Shown: positions 53,640 to 64,000 of the stretch, one piece after another
Layout of the letters: each line of letters starts with the position of its first letter
Numbering within the stretch: the first letter of the stretch is position 1
Origin: Massospora cicadina
Lineage: Eukaryota; Entomophthoromycota; Entomophthoromycetes; Entomophthorales; Entomophthoraceae
Reading direction: 5' to 3'
DNA length: 64,000 nucleotides
Assembly: GCA_022478985.1 (NCBI GenBank)
Contig: JAKSZP010008021.1
Span: 1 to 64,000 of the forward strand
Made by a program: the position numbers and the translations under genes
The notes under the pieces: generated by a model
What the model saw: only the letters and a program-made list of their open reading frames with translations
Databases searched by the model: none
What the model was told of the DNA's origin: nothing

Positions 53640-54700
53640 ATTTTCTTTTAGGTCCAATACTTCCAATTTTTAGTATTGACTGTCTTCACTATATGACCAG
53701 CAGGGCTGTTTCTTCATGTATAGGCAACACTTGTCAACTTTGGCAATACTTTTGAATGGTTTTCATTCATTAGGCCTTCAATACTGACTTGTCATTTGTC
53801 CAACAGGTCCTAATTCATTTCATATTTTGTCAAATGATTATTGAGTCTTTGTATCTCTCAAAATTGTGAATTCCTCATTAAATGAAAGTTCCACTTGATT
53901 GTTCTGATCGTTTTTCTCATAAAAACTATTTTTGCATTTATGGACATCCAAAACGGTGGATTTAAAACCACTGATGGATCTGAAAACAATCCCTTAATCA
54001 CACAGATTGATCTAGCCTCGTTATCTTCATCCAATTTTGTTCTGAATTGATGATGAACTCGTCTACAGCATTTTCTGCTCATTGACTGAATATTATTAGA
54101 TCAAACGATTCTCTCCACTATCTTGGATCAGTCAGTTCCTGTTTTGACCTCGTACTCTTTATTGGTATGGCAATCCAATACTCTTAATTGATTGCTTCCC
54201 ATTTCAACCTCAACCAATATCTCATCTAGTGTTTCATCTAACACCTCACTCCTCAGTACTATTTCAAGTAAACCCAATTTTAACCCAAGTTGGCCCTGCT
54301 GATAATCTTCATTTTAAGTTGATATCTGGTGGAACAGGTTTCCTTGCAGCACTAGACAGTTCCATATCTAGGCTGCAAGTCCTTTTCCTGTATCTTGAGT
54401 ATCTTCTGTGATTGGCTTCACTAGTCACTCACTTCTGAGCTGGGTAAACACAATTTAACGTTATCCACTTCATGTTCTAATTTTCTGTTTTTCTTCTCCA
54501 ATGATGTTACTTTCACAAGTAACTCGTTTATGAAAATCATGATATTATTGACCCTTCCTCCATCTTGTGACTCTCTCCTCCAAGGCTGCTAATTCTTGAT
54601 GATCCGCTGAGTTCAGGGCGTTCTGATTAACAGTTGTCAACTCCGTCCATAGTTTTCTTATCTCATCTTTATATGACATCTCGTTCTAATTTCTTCTACT
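53640..54700 (-). pseudogene. Element B 5' region, coding status unclear
   Basis: Eroded - strand frames: near 54180-54050 NAVDEFIINSEQNWMKI and TRLDQSV, and a 74-codon run 54082-53858. A coiled-coil-like stretch (FEIQRLNNHLTKYE) lies near 53850. The A copy (27240-28320) shares this. It sits where gag should be but shows no capsid or zinc-knuckle motif. Confidence 0.4.
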
Positions 54701-54706
54701 TAACTA

Positions 54707-54726
54707 CACCCCTGTAGTGAGCAGCA
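54707..54726 (-). other. Primer binding site of element B
   Basis: TGCTGCTCACTACAGGGGTG on the - strand, 3 nt inside the 5' LTR border. Compare TGGTGCACACTCAGGGGTG in A. Confidence 0.65.
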
Positions 54727-54729
54727 CTT

Positions 54730-55984
54730 TGTAAAAATTTATAGGTTTTCTGATTATTCTCAGTTAATAACCCCTATAAGTATATTAACTGCACAGGTTT
54801 GGGTTTTGTGCAATTCTACACATTGTATGATAGTAGTTGGTATAATCGTTGATAATATGGTACTATTATCAATAGTTAGATAGAAGTATTGGATTTTGGT
54901 CCAATGCTTGGCCAGTATTTCCTCTTGAAATACTTATGATGTCCTGAATATGGATTCGTTTTCTCATACCACCTAATTTGATCTATGCTTAGATACCTGA
55001 TTATGGTTTCTCTTATTTTGACACACTGCCAGCAGCAATCCCCAATTTGATTCAGCTTCTTCTCTGGATCCCCTCTCAGATCCTTACTCTTTGTCTTAAA
55101 GAGTCTCCCAATTATTGCACACAGCAATAATATCCTTGAAAAGAATAGAACTCACAATGGATTCTGATAAAAGTGTACTGCAAAGTAGGTTACAGTATGA
55201 GTTTACTTCCTGCCATACAAGGATCTCAGTCCACCTGGCCAATCAATTCCTTATCACCTATATCAACCCAGGATGGGTGACACCTAAATGGAGAGTTGAG
55301 CCAATCTTTATCTCTTCCTAACTTTGTGTAGTAGTGTGCGTTCTTTTATTAGTGAATTCTTTGGGGAATTTATAGTGGAGAATTTGGTGCCCAACCCTCA
55401 GTTGGCACCTCCTTGATGAAATGGTAGCTGTTGCCATTTGATAACGCATCCTCATCTCAGCAGTGATGGTCTTCCCCATCCTGGCTAGGATTCTGTCATT
55501 GGACATCCTCAAGCCTAAAATGGAAAGAGTCAGAAAACGTGTCCCTATCATTTTCCTCTCATCCAAGTGAACCAACCATATTTGGCAAGTGACCTGCTTA
55601 TGTAAAGGGAGTTGTTACCCATTAAGGCATGTTGCAAACCAACTGATCAATTTTCTAGTTGTGGTGGCATCACTCACCTTGCAACTTAATCCTTAAATTT
55701 CCAATTGGTCAGTGATGAAGCCCAACCAATCCCAATCAGTACACCTGATAGTTAATCAACTACCAGATGCTCCTATTTCGTCAGCAACTCTGCCCAACGA
55801 GATCTTAAGCAATCATCCTGATCAATCCCCAACAGATCTGACCATGCAAATTAACTAAAACATACAAACATTGTTAACCCAAAATTAGGGTCAACTGATC
55901 TCTAATTCACTTTGCATTAGGGAATTATCCCCTAGCAATCCCTGGTAATCTAGTTGGCTGGGAATATGGGCAAAAATCCCAACA
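54730..55984 (-). repeat. Element B 5' LTR
   Basis: TGTAAAAATTTATAGG to AAAAATCCCAACA in + view, 1255 bp, next to GCATT at 55985-55989. Confidence 0.93.
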
Positions 55985-55989
55985 GCATT

Positions 55990-56147
55990 GGGCCATCAAT
56001 CAAGTTTATTTATTAAACTGCAGATAATAGTCTTTATACTATTATTGCCAATATATTTATTACTATCATGAAACGAAAATTGTGCACATAACTAGACCTG
56101 TGCATTTAACTTTTGGAAGCGACAATCAACAAAGCCAGATTTTAACA
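55990..56147 (+). repeat. Right piece of solo LTR I
   Basis: Contains AACTGCAGATAATAGTC, ACTATTATTGCC and GACCTGTGCATTTAAC, the inverse of the conserved LTR start region of A and B, and ends TTTTAACA before CATTG. Confidence 0.8.
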
Positions 56148-56152
56148 CATTG

Positions 56153-56480
56153 AAATGGTAAACTACCTCCACCGCTGCACACTTGATTTTGGCGCCCCTA
56201 TTATAAAGCCTTTCTAAGAAGGAAGCTAGTAATTATTTATTGACCTCAACTACCAACAATGATTTGGAAAAAAGCTTTGGCGGAGTAGAAAAAGAATATT
56301 CTACTTTTGCTGATAGTGCAAATATCCCAGTTAACAAACTTAACCATACTGAACACTGCCACATTAGAAAAAAAATATAATATGAGTATAGCGCAAGAGT
56401 TCATTATGTCTCCACAGCCACAGGCATACTACAATTTACTTTCCTGAATTAAGCAGATACTCTTGATGTTCAAACGCTTA
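56153..56480 (+). pseudogene. Element H end of gag
   Basis: Continues at MVNY after removal of I, then FGAPIIKPF-like text near 56190 parallel to FGP and KPSK in F, and CGGV..KE near 56280 parallel to the F stretch near 7770. No zinc knuckle detected. Confidence 0.55.
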
Positions 56481-56497
56481 CCAGATCAGATACTCAT

Positions 56498-56872
56498 GTG
56501 GAGTGTACATACATTGATATTAGCATATACAATGGTAAAGTTTGGGCTTTTGTGGGCAGCTGGACACCTATCACCATAGCTTCCTTTATGCTAATGAGGA
56601 AAATTGAACCTTTCCTGGTGTTTCCCATTGCAAGAATATTGAACCATGGGGCCAAAGCTATTAACTCATTAGGAGCTTATAGCGCCTTGCCAATGGGGTT
56701 TAGTACTATAGTGGTGTCTGCTCTGGAAATCATTTTACCTCATGACAATCATGAGCTTCTTATTGGGGGCTCTTTTATGAGACAATATGGCCTCAAAGCT
56801 GACTTTAGGAATGATACTTTTGAAAAAAGTGTCAACACTTCCCACTTTAATATACTAGGAAGCATCCCCTGA
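56498..56872 (+). pseudogene. Element H aspartic protease remnant
   Basis: 124 uninterrupted codons: CTYIDISIYNGKVWAFVGSW, then TPITIASFMLMRKI, ILNHGAKAINSLGAYSALPM, HDNHELLIGGSFMRQYGLKA. This matches the retropepsin fold (strand, active-site loop, flap, I-G-x-S-F C-terminal motif) but the catalytic D-S/T-G is replaced by G-S-W, so it is dead. Counterpart in F at 7867-8300. Confidence 0.78.
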
Positions 56873-56994
56873 TAGTGAACAGGTCTGATGGTCATAATTA
56901 CTAAAAGTTCTGCTGAAACAATTGATGTTGATTTGCAGAAACCTAATGTGACTTCAACATGTAGTCCACATAAAGCACCAACCTCACTGATTTA

Positions 56995-57540
56995 TTGTTC
57001 TATGAGTCTAAGGGTTTTTTCTCAGGCTTGCACCATATAGTGGATGATAGTGTGTATACTCTGCCTCTGCGGCTTCCAATACAGGAGGATAGTGAAGCCC
57101 CATCCCCACTGGAGCTTAAATCCACACTATTTAAACTGTTCAATTTATGCACAAGGGAGGCATCATCCCCCTTAACTGTTGTAAAAAAGTTTAAGAGCGC
57201 TTTAAATTTGCCTATAAAATTTAGAAACTAATGGCATTTTGCTATGCTCTGGATGCAGCTTTACCATGAACTCAGCCTCCAAGCCCTTGTGGGAATGGAT
57301 ATTGACTTAACAATACCTGTGGAGCTATATAGTATAACTCTTTCATCACTCCACTGATATAAATTGGATCCCGTTGCTGCCTCTGGAGCTATTTATCCTA
57401 ATGAGGGGATTAATTTTAGTGTCCTTGGAAAACACCTACTCTTACCTAGTGCACATCAAAAGGCATCATATAATTGCCTTTGTTTATGCGTTGCTTAGCC
57501 TAATGACCTTGTCATTTTAAATATAATATGACCCCTCACT
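56995..57540 (+). pseudogene. Element H conserved tail after protease
   Basis: After 78 open codons from 56995, motifs shared with F appear: VELY near 57320, SGAIYPNEG near 57380, LENTYSYLVH near 57430, IIAFVYALL near 57470. It ends just before the purine tract 57565-57580. No RT or integrase. Function unknown. Confidence 0.5.
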
Positions 57541-57564
57541 CATCTTTGTGCTCTAATGTGTGGT

Positions 57565-57580
57565 CAATTGGGAGAAATTA
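57565..57580 (+). other. Polypurine tract remnant of element H
   Basis: CAATTGGGAGAAATTA immediately before the right LTR, at the place of AAGTGGGGGAA in F. Confidence 0.5.
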
Positions 57581-58234
57581 TGCAACTTAGTTTGGCCAGC
57601 CATCTGATTTTATTTTAAATTCTTTATATCTTATTTTACTAAATATTTATCTTATGATAAAGCAAAAGTTTACATTCCTTGGGACTTGACGCCAATGTCA
57701 AACTGTAGAATTAGGTTACTATAGACCATCTTTCCTCAGCACCTACGTTCTTTATATGTAGCTATTAGTTGATAGGATTAAATTACTACAGTTTCTCTTG
57801 CCTTAGCACCTGACTAGGATTTATACTTTGGTTTGACGCCTTCCCACCCTACCAGCAGTATACTCTGAATCATATATTACTAATTTACCATGGCTTTGCA
57901 GCCATGTAAACTCAAATTTACCTTTTATATCATTACTATTATAATTTCCCCCTTGTCCCCAAAACTGGTGTAAAAATTTTTATGGTTTTATAAATCCACA
58001 ATCCAGGCCAATGGTTACTACCATTTTCAGAATTATCATGCATTTTCTACTATTCTTGAGTACAGTTTATAATGATGGAAGTCATGATTAGAGGGGATAT
58101 TTTTCATTACTTAGCTGATTGCAGCAGCTTTAATATAAAAACCTTTTACAATTGAATATTTATTTTTTTATTTTAGGGCCACTGTCATCATACAGTTACC
58201 TTACTTTATTTAAAGTATTTACCTATGCAGTTGT
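57581..58234 (+). repeat. Element H 3' LTR, first part
   Basis: TGCAACTTAGTTTGGCC start. Continues at 58890 after solo LTR K with AATCTGAGTCTAAG and GTTACAACA. Combined about 680 bp, close to the left LTR (about 670). Confidence 0.83.
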
Positions 58235-58884
58235 TGTAACAGGCGGGTGTGTGCCAATATGCAACGGACAAATTGGGCAGTAAGAGCCATGTTACTGACC
58301 ATACTAGGGACAGGCCTGCAGAAGCCCATCCCCAAACCTGACTGCCATGCCTCATCATTGCCACATATTCTCGTACCACTGTTCCCATGACGCTGCACAT
58401 CAACAGCAAAGTCTGGGACCAGGAAAGGGCCAAGAACAATGCCAACACCACACTGAGCTCACTGGTTGAGCTCATATTTCCAATCTGATCTGCTTAATAT
58501 TTTAAATAAAATAATATTTTTTAGCAAGAAAGTTTTAATTTATTCAATTTCTGTTTTTCCTCATAGAAGATGCAACTGCCCTTCAGGGCTGCAACATCCT
58601 CCCCTAAATAGTGCCCCACTAGTATGGAATAAGCTCCTCCTCAGTTAAGCTCTTTTGAGCACTGTCCAACACATCATTTGTGAAGATTCCCCATACCACT
58701 GGATCACCATCCACGCCGTGCATAAGCCTGGCATCATTACATAGATGTAATTTGGGTTCAGGATAGCTATTTTCTCAATTCTGATCTTCCTGAGTTTGAT
58801 GCTCTTTGGATCAGGGCCACATTTGGATTAAATGCCACCCAATCCAAAGCAATGTACGGATCAGGTGCCTCCTGATCCATTACA
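58235..58884. mobile_element. Solo LTR K in the H 3' LTR
   Basis: 650 bp, TGTAACAGGCGGGTG to GATCCATTACA, ending TG..CA-like, with a perfect duplication GTTGT at 58230-58234 and 58885-58889. Removing it rejoins the H LTR tail AGTTGTAATCTGAG. Its own family is not otherwise present in the window. Orientation unknown. GC-richer at its left end; a 90-codon - strand frame there shows no motif. Confidence 0.85.
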
Positions 58885-58889
58885 GTTGT

Positions 58890-58917
58890 AATCTGAGTCT
58901 AAGTGCCAGTTACAACA
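58890..58917 (+). repeat. Element H 3' LTR, last part
   Basis: AATCTGAGTCTAAG..GTTACAACA, the standard end of F/H LTRs. Confidence 0.8.
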
Positions 58918-61303
58918 ACTGTAATCTTGATAATACTGCCAGTAAAGTTGGATTCACCATGTCATCAGTAATTTCCTATTTTCTCTGCAATATAATAGTG
59001 CTGCCAGGTAGGATAGAATATCCAAAATTTTCTGTTACCAAGCTTTAGAAATTCTTACTTCCAATATTGTACTAAATATAAAAATAATCCATCAATCTTC
59101 CAGCAGTCCATTTATGAACCTAAAAGTCATAGTTGATCTCTAGGGCCGCCATGTGACTCCTTGTAAGACTTGGAAATTCCATCTTGGTACCATCATCTCA
59201 GGAGCAGATGATTCTTAGACTGACCAGCTAATCCACAATAAGATACTGGTATCAGTTGGAAGGTCTTTGGAGTTTTCTGGTAAGTCTCAGGCATAATCAG
59301 CTTCAGGATAAAACATTTGGTAGAGTTTGATCTGGACAAATACAATTATTGGTGTCAGTGGTTCACTCTCAGCCTAGTAAAAATGGTACCTGCTGATGTG
59401 TTGGCACCAGAGCATTGGTGGATATATCAGTTATTGTAGATACTTCTATTTTAGCTATATATAATAATCAAAGTATTTTTGGGGACCAATCATATATGGT
59501 TAATACTAAGATTTACAATATAGTACATTATTCTTATCATGAAAGAAGGGGGTGAAGTTTAAGGCCAGAAGGACAATGATCCCATATAAAACTTCATTCC
59601 AATCTGGTACCATAGACAACTCCAAAGTTATTTTTATATTTTACTGTTTTTAAAGTTGGGATTCAGTGTACAACCCCAATAAAGTTATACCATCTTCTGG
59701 CAAGATTCCAAGGAGAAGCAAACCAGAGGGTATCTTTATAAGGCTTGTGCCTTAACTTATACCATCTCCCTTTTTAATTATCTTATAAATGTTATCTAAA
59801 TTGCTAGTATATCATATAAGCTGTAAGTCTATGCATATAAAATCTAATAGCTCTAAAATTCACATATCACTTTACAGCATGCCAGCAGTTAAACTTTAAA
59901 TTACTAGTATATTTGTAGTAAGAAGTGCAATTATATATACTTGTTTGCTTCTGTATTAACCATCTAAAATATAATATACTTCTTTAATAACTTAATCGTA
60001 TGGCAAAAGCTTAATTCTATAAATTTGGTATGCTTGGACTACTCTGCAGTAGGATAATCTGTATAATATACCTTAATTAAGATTAAGGTAAACAATAAGG
60101 ATTAATTCAGGTACCTATTAGATATCAATTTGTGTTACATTATAAGTATCTTAGTTTTATTTTATGAAGCATGATAGTTGCAGCATTTTGTTAACTAAAC
60201 GATCCAGGGTTATGCCCAAAATAGAACAATATTACGTATTATTATTTTACTTTTCACCAAATATACTTCAACTTAGTAACTATCCCCACATTTTTATTTC
60301 TAGACCTATGATTATGCTATAACAATTGAGCCATTGGAAAATTTGAGTTTTTAAACAAAAGCCCAAGTTTTACCTGATATAAGTTTAGATGGCTTAGTGA
60401 GATTCATTATGTTAGAGAACTAATAGATTAGCTGGTCAAAACAGCTGATTTAAAATTTTATTTTAAAAAGCGATCTTTATAGCATTACTAAGCATAGTAT
60501 GTTGCTTTAAGTTCAATCACTTAAGTAAATGCTTAATGATGATCCTTAATCAACCCAGGCTCTTAAATATGACTTCATGGGAAAAACATTCCATCTCTCA
60601 AGTGCTGCTTACCTTACCGCATCAGCGCGGTCCATATTTTCTCTATTGATAAAGAATCATTCTAAACTATCAAAGTTACTGGGATTATCTGCCTTTCATT
60701 CGTTGAATTATTTGATTTAAGGTTATAATGTTTTTAGAAAAGAATAAGCTAAAATGCAATCTACCTTCCAAATTTGCTTCAATTTCCATTAAGTTTATGC
60801 TTTCTCCGACCATTAATTTTAAATCCATTAAAATATTTGGCACGGAGAGTAAACTCACTTGAGACGTCAATAATTGTATAAACATAGCAAGACAACGATA
60901 CCTATTATTTTGCTGATTAAAAGCTGGAACAAGGAACGGTGATAAGATAAAGCCAAAAGCTTACATAGCACAAATTGCCTGTATTCTGAGTTGATATTGA
61001 CAAAATGAAAAAATCGTACTTGCAAGCGCGACCAAGAGTGATTTAAAAACACGTTTAGTAAAAATAAATTAGCTTTATATAAATCATGCTTGCAGGCTAA
61101 GTGACAAACCTGGCGGATAACGATATAAGCTTAGTCTAATGATCAAAAATTTAATGGTTGGCATGAGGAAAGTTGATTTACAAGAACAAATTGGCTATTA
61201 AGTTCCATAACTATTTCTTTAAGCTAAAGCTGTAGCTTGGTTCCTTCAATCAACCATAGGATAGATATGGGAAAAATTTGCCAATAGGATCCAAATTTGT
61301 ATC
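58918..61303. other. AT-rich intergenic region downstream of the PRCC gene
   Basis: About 2.4 kb with no recognised repeat edge, RNA gene or protein motif. The 66- and 61-codon frames at 60685-61052 (- strand) show no family signature. It holds the 3' flank and presumed polyadenylation region of the PRCC-like gene. Confidence 0.5.
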
Positions 61304-62340
61304 CTAAAAACCTAAAAAATTAGAAGGGACCAAACAATTCATATTACCATATTTAGCCTGGGATTGCCTTTTGGAGAGTTTGTTCGCGGCATACTGTTCT
61401 TGAAGTTCAGCATCGCGCATCTGAGCTTGATGGGCCAAATACATAATGTTATGCGTGCGTTTCTGGTTAGAGGTTGGAATATATTCTAGCTTGATGGAAC
61501 TTGAGGGCGTTAAAGCACTCGCGTGTAGGGTACGAGCTTTAATGGCTTCAGCAGAGTTAAGTTCTTTATTAAGATTAACTTCCTGAATGTGAATAGGTTT
61601 GTCATGCTTCCGCATCCCACCAAAAATTTTCGCGGCCTCTCTAGGGAGGCGAGTCATATCTTCAGGCAAGGCGGGCGCCTCTGTCACTTGCGATGCAGCA
61701 TACAAATCGGCTGAATAATCGTACCCATAGTAATATTGAGCCTCGGGTTTATAACCGGAGGCTTCAGGAGCTGGCACCTCGGAAGGAAGTGTTTCGGGGA
61801 TAAGTCTCTCGTTCACATAAGTATCCTGGATTTCATCCCCTGAAAATTAATTAAATTCATTTTCGAATGCATACCTATTGGGAAAAGTGGCTCTGAAGCT
61901 GATTGGGACTTCTCTAAAGCACCGGCCTGTTTAAACTTTACAGTATGTGGAACAAATCCCGTCACTTGCGGGGGCTTTTTCATATCCTTGCTAGCACTCG
62001 CTTGGGGCTGCTCTTGTGACTTATCATCTTGCGCCTTAGGTGGAGGTAATACATCAAATAGCGAAGATCCCTTCCCTTTGAACTTAAGCTTCGAGAAAGT
62101 GATTGATTCGTAGTGGCTTTTTGCTGATGCTTTTCTAATTGTGGTGTTTTCGTCATCCGAATAATCTTCACTAAACTTTGGGGCCTCAAGGACTATTCTG
62201 AGCGGCCCTACACTTTTTTTGCTCTTAGCAGAATCGCTTGCATCTTTAGTATCCACATTCATGTTACACTCATTCCTTCGCGAATGATTAGAGCTGGAGC
62301 TCGTTTCGCTGTCAGAAGAATAATCCGCCACTAAACCCAT
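61304..62340 (-). CDS. PRCC-family protein, three exons
   Basis: Exons 62340-61875, 61839-61348 and 61311-61304 join to 966 nt, 321 residues. Introns: 61840-61874 (35 nt, GTATGC..TTTCAG) and 61312-61347 (36 nt, GTAATA..TTTTAG). The N-terminus MGLVADYSSDSETSSSSNHS is an acidic, Ser-rich start like PRCC; the middle is low complexity (Ser, Pro, Lys). The C-terminal block is the family signature: EAAKIFGGMRKHDKPIHIQE, KARTLHAS, KRTHNIMYLAHQAQMRDAEL, and KLSKRQSQAKYG followed after intron 2 by Phe and stop, the typical KYGF end. PRCC proteins are nuclear and linked to pre-mRNA splicing and, in animals, mitotic checkpoint function; here this is inferred from family. The frame is intact and CpG-rich unlike its surroundings, so it is probably a live gene. 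The start is the first ATG of the open frame. Confidence 0.88.
61312..61347 (-). other. Intron 2 of the PRCC-like gene
   Basis: 36 nt, GTAATA to a TTTTTTAG end. Without splicing the protein would end in NMNCLVPSNFLGF; with splicing it ends in the conserved AKYGF. The final exon has only 8 coding bases. Confidence 0.75.
61840..61874 (-). other. Intron 1 of the PRCC-like gene
   Basis: 35 nt, GTATGC to TTTTCAG, phase 1. Splicing joins FPIG to DEIQDTYVNERL in frame; unspliced, the frame shifts and stops. Confidence 0.82.
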
Positions 62341-64000
62341 CCTCAGTGAAAAATAGGGTTGCTTTCGATTTTTGAAACTACTAAAAATAAAAGGTTAAGG
62401 AGAATCGCTTGCAAATGATAAACAATAAACTAGAAAAAACAGTTTACAACTAAATGCAACCACAAACTTGGGCCAAAATTAACGGCGAAAATCGGCATCC
62501 AAAAACAAGTACGAACATACAAAAAAATCCCCTCAAATAAAAGCACTAACGTGTCAAGCTTGAGACGCTTGTAAAATCCTTCGCTAAATTTGTTAGAAGC
62601 GTCTAGTTTAGCCTTAAAAATGGTGCTTAAATTGAGGTTGATCCCGGGTCAGAGACCCGTTACAGAAACCATATAAACAAAGTGATAATAAGGGCCACTA
62701 AACCTTAAATGATTATTCAGACGCTAAAGTCACCTTTGCCAAGCACCTTAACACCGATAAGCCTTCTTCTTGCCCTATTTACTGAGCTATAAGCTTCAAA
62801 GGTCAAATAATTTTTAAAGGGGGTTCAAAATTCTCCATAAATAAATACAAGATAAACCCCATAACCTTTTTTCATAAAGCGAATGACAAAAGCAAAGTGC
62901 TTCTTAAACTATTTGAAGCTAGAAAATAGTTGGAACATAAAATACAAAACAAGCATGAGAAAAAACGGATATAAAAAATCTTGTACCTAAGCTTTTTTTC
63001 TTTACGTGAGCAGAGCTATTAAATTAAGGTTCGTTTATTCAAACCTAAAACCTCTTGCAACGTTATGCTTGATTAGTAGGGTTCAAAGAACGCCAGTATT
63101 AGAAATGCAATTTGATAATTGCTTTAAATTATTTCATTGGAAGATACAAATCGAACTTTCAGGCTGATTACCAATAACTATTAGGTTAAAAGCGTTACTC
63201 AAACTCCGCCATAAGTTGTAAGTCAGCACCTTAAATCGCCAACAGGTTACAGTTCATTCATTCTATAGATATCTAGAGATCAGCTCGAGTTATCAGTTTT
63301 TATGCTACAAGCTAAATAAAATTTATAAATACGCAATATCTCAAATTAAATTAACATTTTCTCTCTGCTAGAGAAAAAGGTCTTGAGAGACTATAAAATT
63401 GATAAAATAAACATTTTAAACTAAGCATCTAAAACCAAATAGCTTAACTAGGTTATCCAGTATGATATCTTGATAACATATTTATTTCAGGACATACCTA
63501 TCTAAAATAACATTTGACTACCAGCTTTCTTAATCTGCAGTCCTACTATTTTAGTAAAAATTGTCAAACAGATTAGAATATGATAAACCTTCCAAATCTT
63601 ATTGTTACCTAGTATAGCAAGTATTCTGTTTTGTCAAAGCCTGCCTAACATGTTTAAGATTTAAACCTAGCCCCCATCTGATAGTTTCTTTTTTAACTCA
63701 GGTAAACCCTTAACTGGGAGTTCCAATGATCATTGTCAGACAATTAGACGTACAGATAGTTTAAAAGAATGTTTTGGCGGAAAATGATCCCAAATTTAAT
63801 AATATATTGCAGTTTAGTTCTCGGTAGTATTCATTTGATTGAAGGAATAATTTTACTTCTTGCAATCAACTAAATGATTCTACCCCTTGCAATCCACTGA
63901 AAACCTCTGATCAAGTTGGCAAGGGCACCCTGCAACCCCAGCAGAATTGGCATACTGATGCAGAAGTCTGCCCACGCCCTCCCTTGAATTTGGTTCAAAT
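62341..64000. other. Upstream flank of the PRCC-like gene
   Basis: About 1.66 kb. The first few hundred bases are the presumed promoter and 5' leader; a palindrome-like TCCCGGGTCAGAGACCCG sits at about 62642. No other gene, tRNA or repeat edge was recognised up to the window end. Confidence 0.45.

Larger units (their letters stand above)
46998..55984 (-). mobile_element. Element B: full-length LTR element with antisense ORF
   Basis: 8987 bp. LTRs 46998-48253 (1256 bp) and 54730-55984 (1255 bp), perfect 5-bp duplication GCATT. On the - strand: primer site, 5' region, block 1, pol start, RT, RNase H, integrase, block 2, then the antisense MSN frame on the + strand, purine tract. No capsid or zinc knuckle on the pol strand. 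The intact edges make it the reference copy for the A/B family. Confidence 0.94.
45597..56147 (+). mobile_element. Solo LTR I in H gag, itself split by element B
   Basis: Pieces 45597-46997 and 55990-56147, about 1.56 kb in all. It starts TGTTGGGGTTTTTCCC and ends CAGATTTTAACA on the + strand, the reverse orientation of A, B, C and S. The right piece holds family landmarks AACTGCAGATAATAGTC and ACCTGTGCA. It is longer than other family members (1.1-1.25 kb), partly through an internal duplication near 46489-46625. Confidence 0.8.
30715..58917 (+). mobile_element. Element H: old gag-protease element broken by nested insertions
   Basis: LTR pieces: 30715-31227 plus 44318-44476 (left) and 57581-58234 plus 58890-58917 (right). 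Interior pieces: 44477-45596 and 56153-57580. Insertions D (with E), I (with B) and K account for the rest. Removing them leaves about 3.9 kb with the order LTR, primer site, gag, protease, tail, purine tract, LTR, the plan of F (3.7 kb). Flanks of H (ACGGG and ACTGT) do not give a clear target duplication, fitting great age. Confidence 0.82.

Noticed and set aside
58206..58475. 90-codon hydrophobic frame as a small membrane protein
   Set aside because: It spans the border between the H LTR and solo LTR K, so its end is an artefact of insertion; no start context or homologue.
30710..58922. 5-bp target duplication around element H
   Set aside because: ACGGG and ACTGT agree at three of five bases; age may have erased it, but it cannot be shown.
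1..64000. CRISPR arrays, bacterial operons, promoters or ribosome binding sites
   Set aside because: No regularly spaced short repeats or operon-like gene clusters; introns, chromodomains and LTR elements mark a eukaryotic nuclear sequence.

Overview
This window reads as nuclear DNA of a eukaryote, most likely a fungus with a repeat-swollen genome; the phylum cannot be fixed from the sequence. Only one convincing host gene is visible: a PRCC-family gene near the right end (complement 61304-62340) with two tiny introns of 35 and 36 nt. Almost everything else is decayed Ty3/gypsy-type LTR retrotransposons, several nested inside one another. TE copies are poor in CpG and rich in TpG/CpA, whereas the PRCC exons keep many CpGs, which suggests CpG methylation of repeats.

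Layout: 1-2240 is an inverted pair of TATA-bearing repeats. 2553-3627 is an isolated LTR (L1). 3936-5078 is a gag remnant (J, - strand). 5100-12720 is a chromodomain-bearing element G (+ strand), split in its RNase H gene by element F (5981-9674, exact 5-bp target duplication CTGAC). 12780-15178 holds an unassigned gene remnant and AT-rich DNA. 15179-21885 is element C (- strand; gag, protease, RT, RNase H, integrase, one LTR). 21886-30633 is element A (- strand), whose right LTR carries a solo LTR S (28672-29823, duplication GCTTC).

30715-58917 is the old element H (+ strand) blown apart by later insertions: D (31228-44312, chromodomain element, - strand, duplication TTATC) sits in its left LTR; E (34962-42000, - strand) sits inside the RT gene of D; solo LTR I (45597-56147) sits in its gag; B (46998-55984, - strand, duplication GCATT) sits inside I; and solo LTR K (58235-58884, duplication GTTGT) sits in its right LTR. 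Removing the insertions restores H to about 3.9 kb, the same size and plan as F.

Most unusual points. (1) A and B carry, between integrase and the 3' LTR, a conserved open frame on the strand opposite to pol; differences between the two copies fall mainly at its third codon positions. (2) A and B carry a ~220-bp non-coding block twice, once on each side of pol. (3) F and H encode only gag, protease and a short conserved tail, with no RT or integrase, and share a primer-binding-site consensus with A/B, which have pol but no recognisable gag. (4) The chromodomain elements D and G carry a similar open frame in the first part of their LTR. (5) The two LTRs of D show reciprocal CpG decay.
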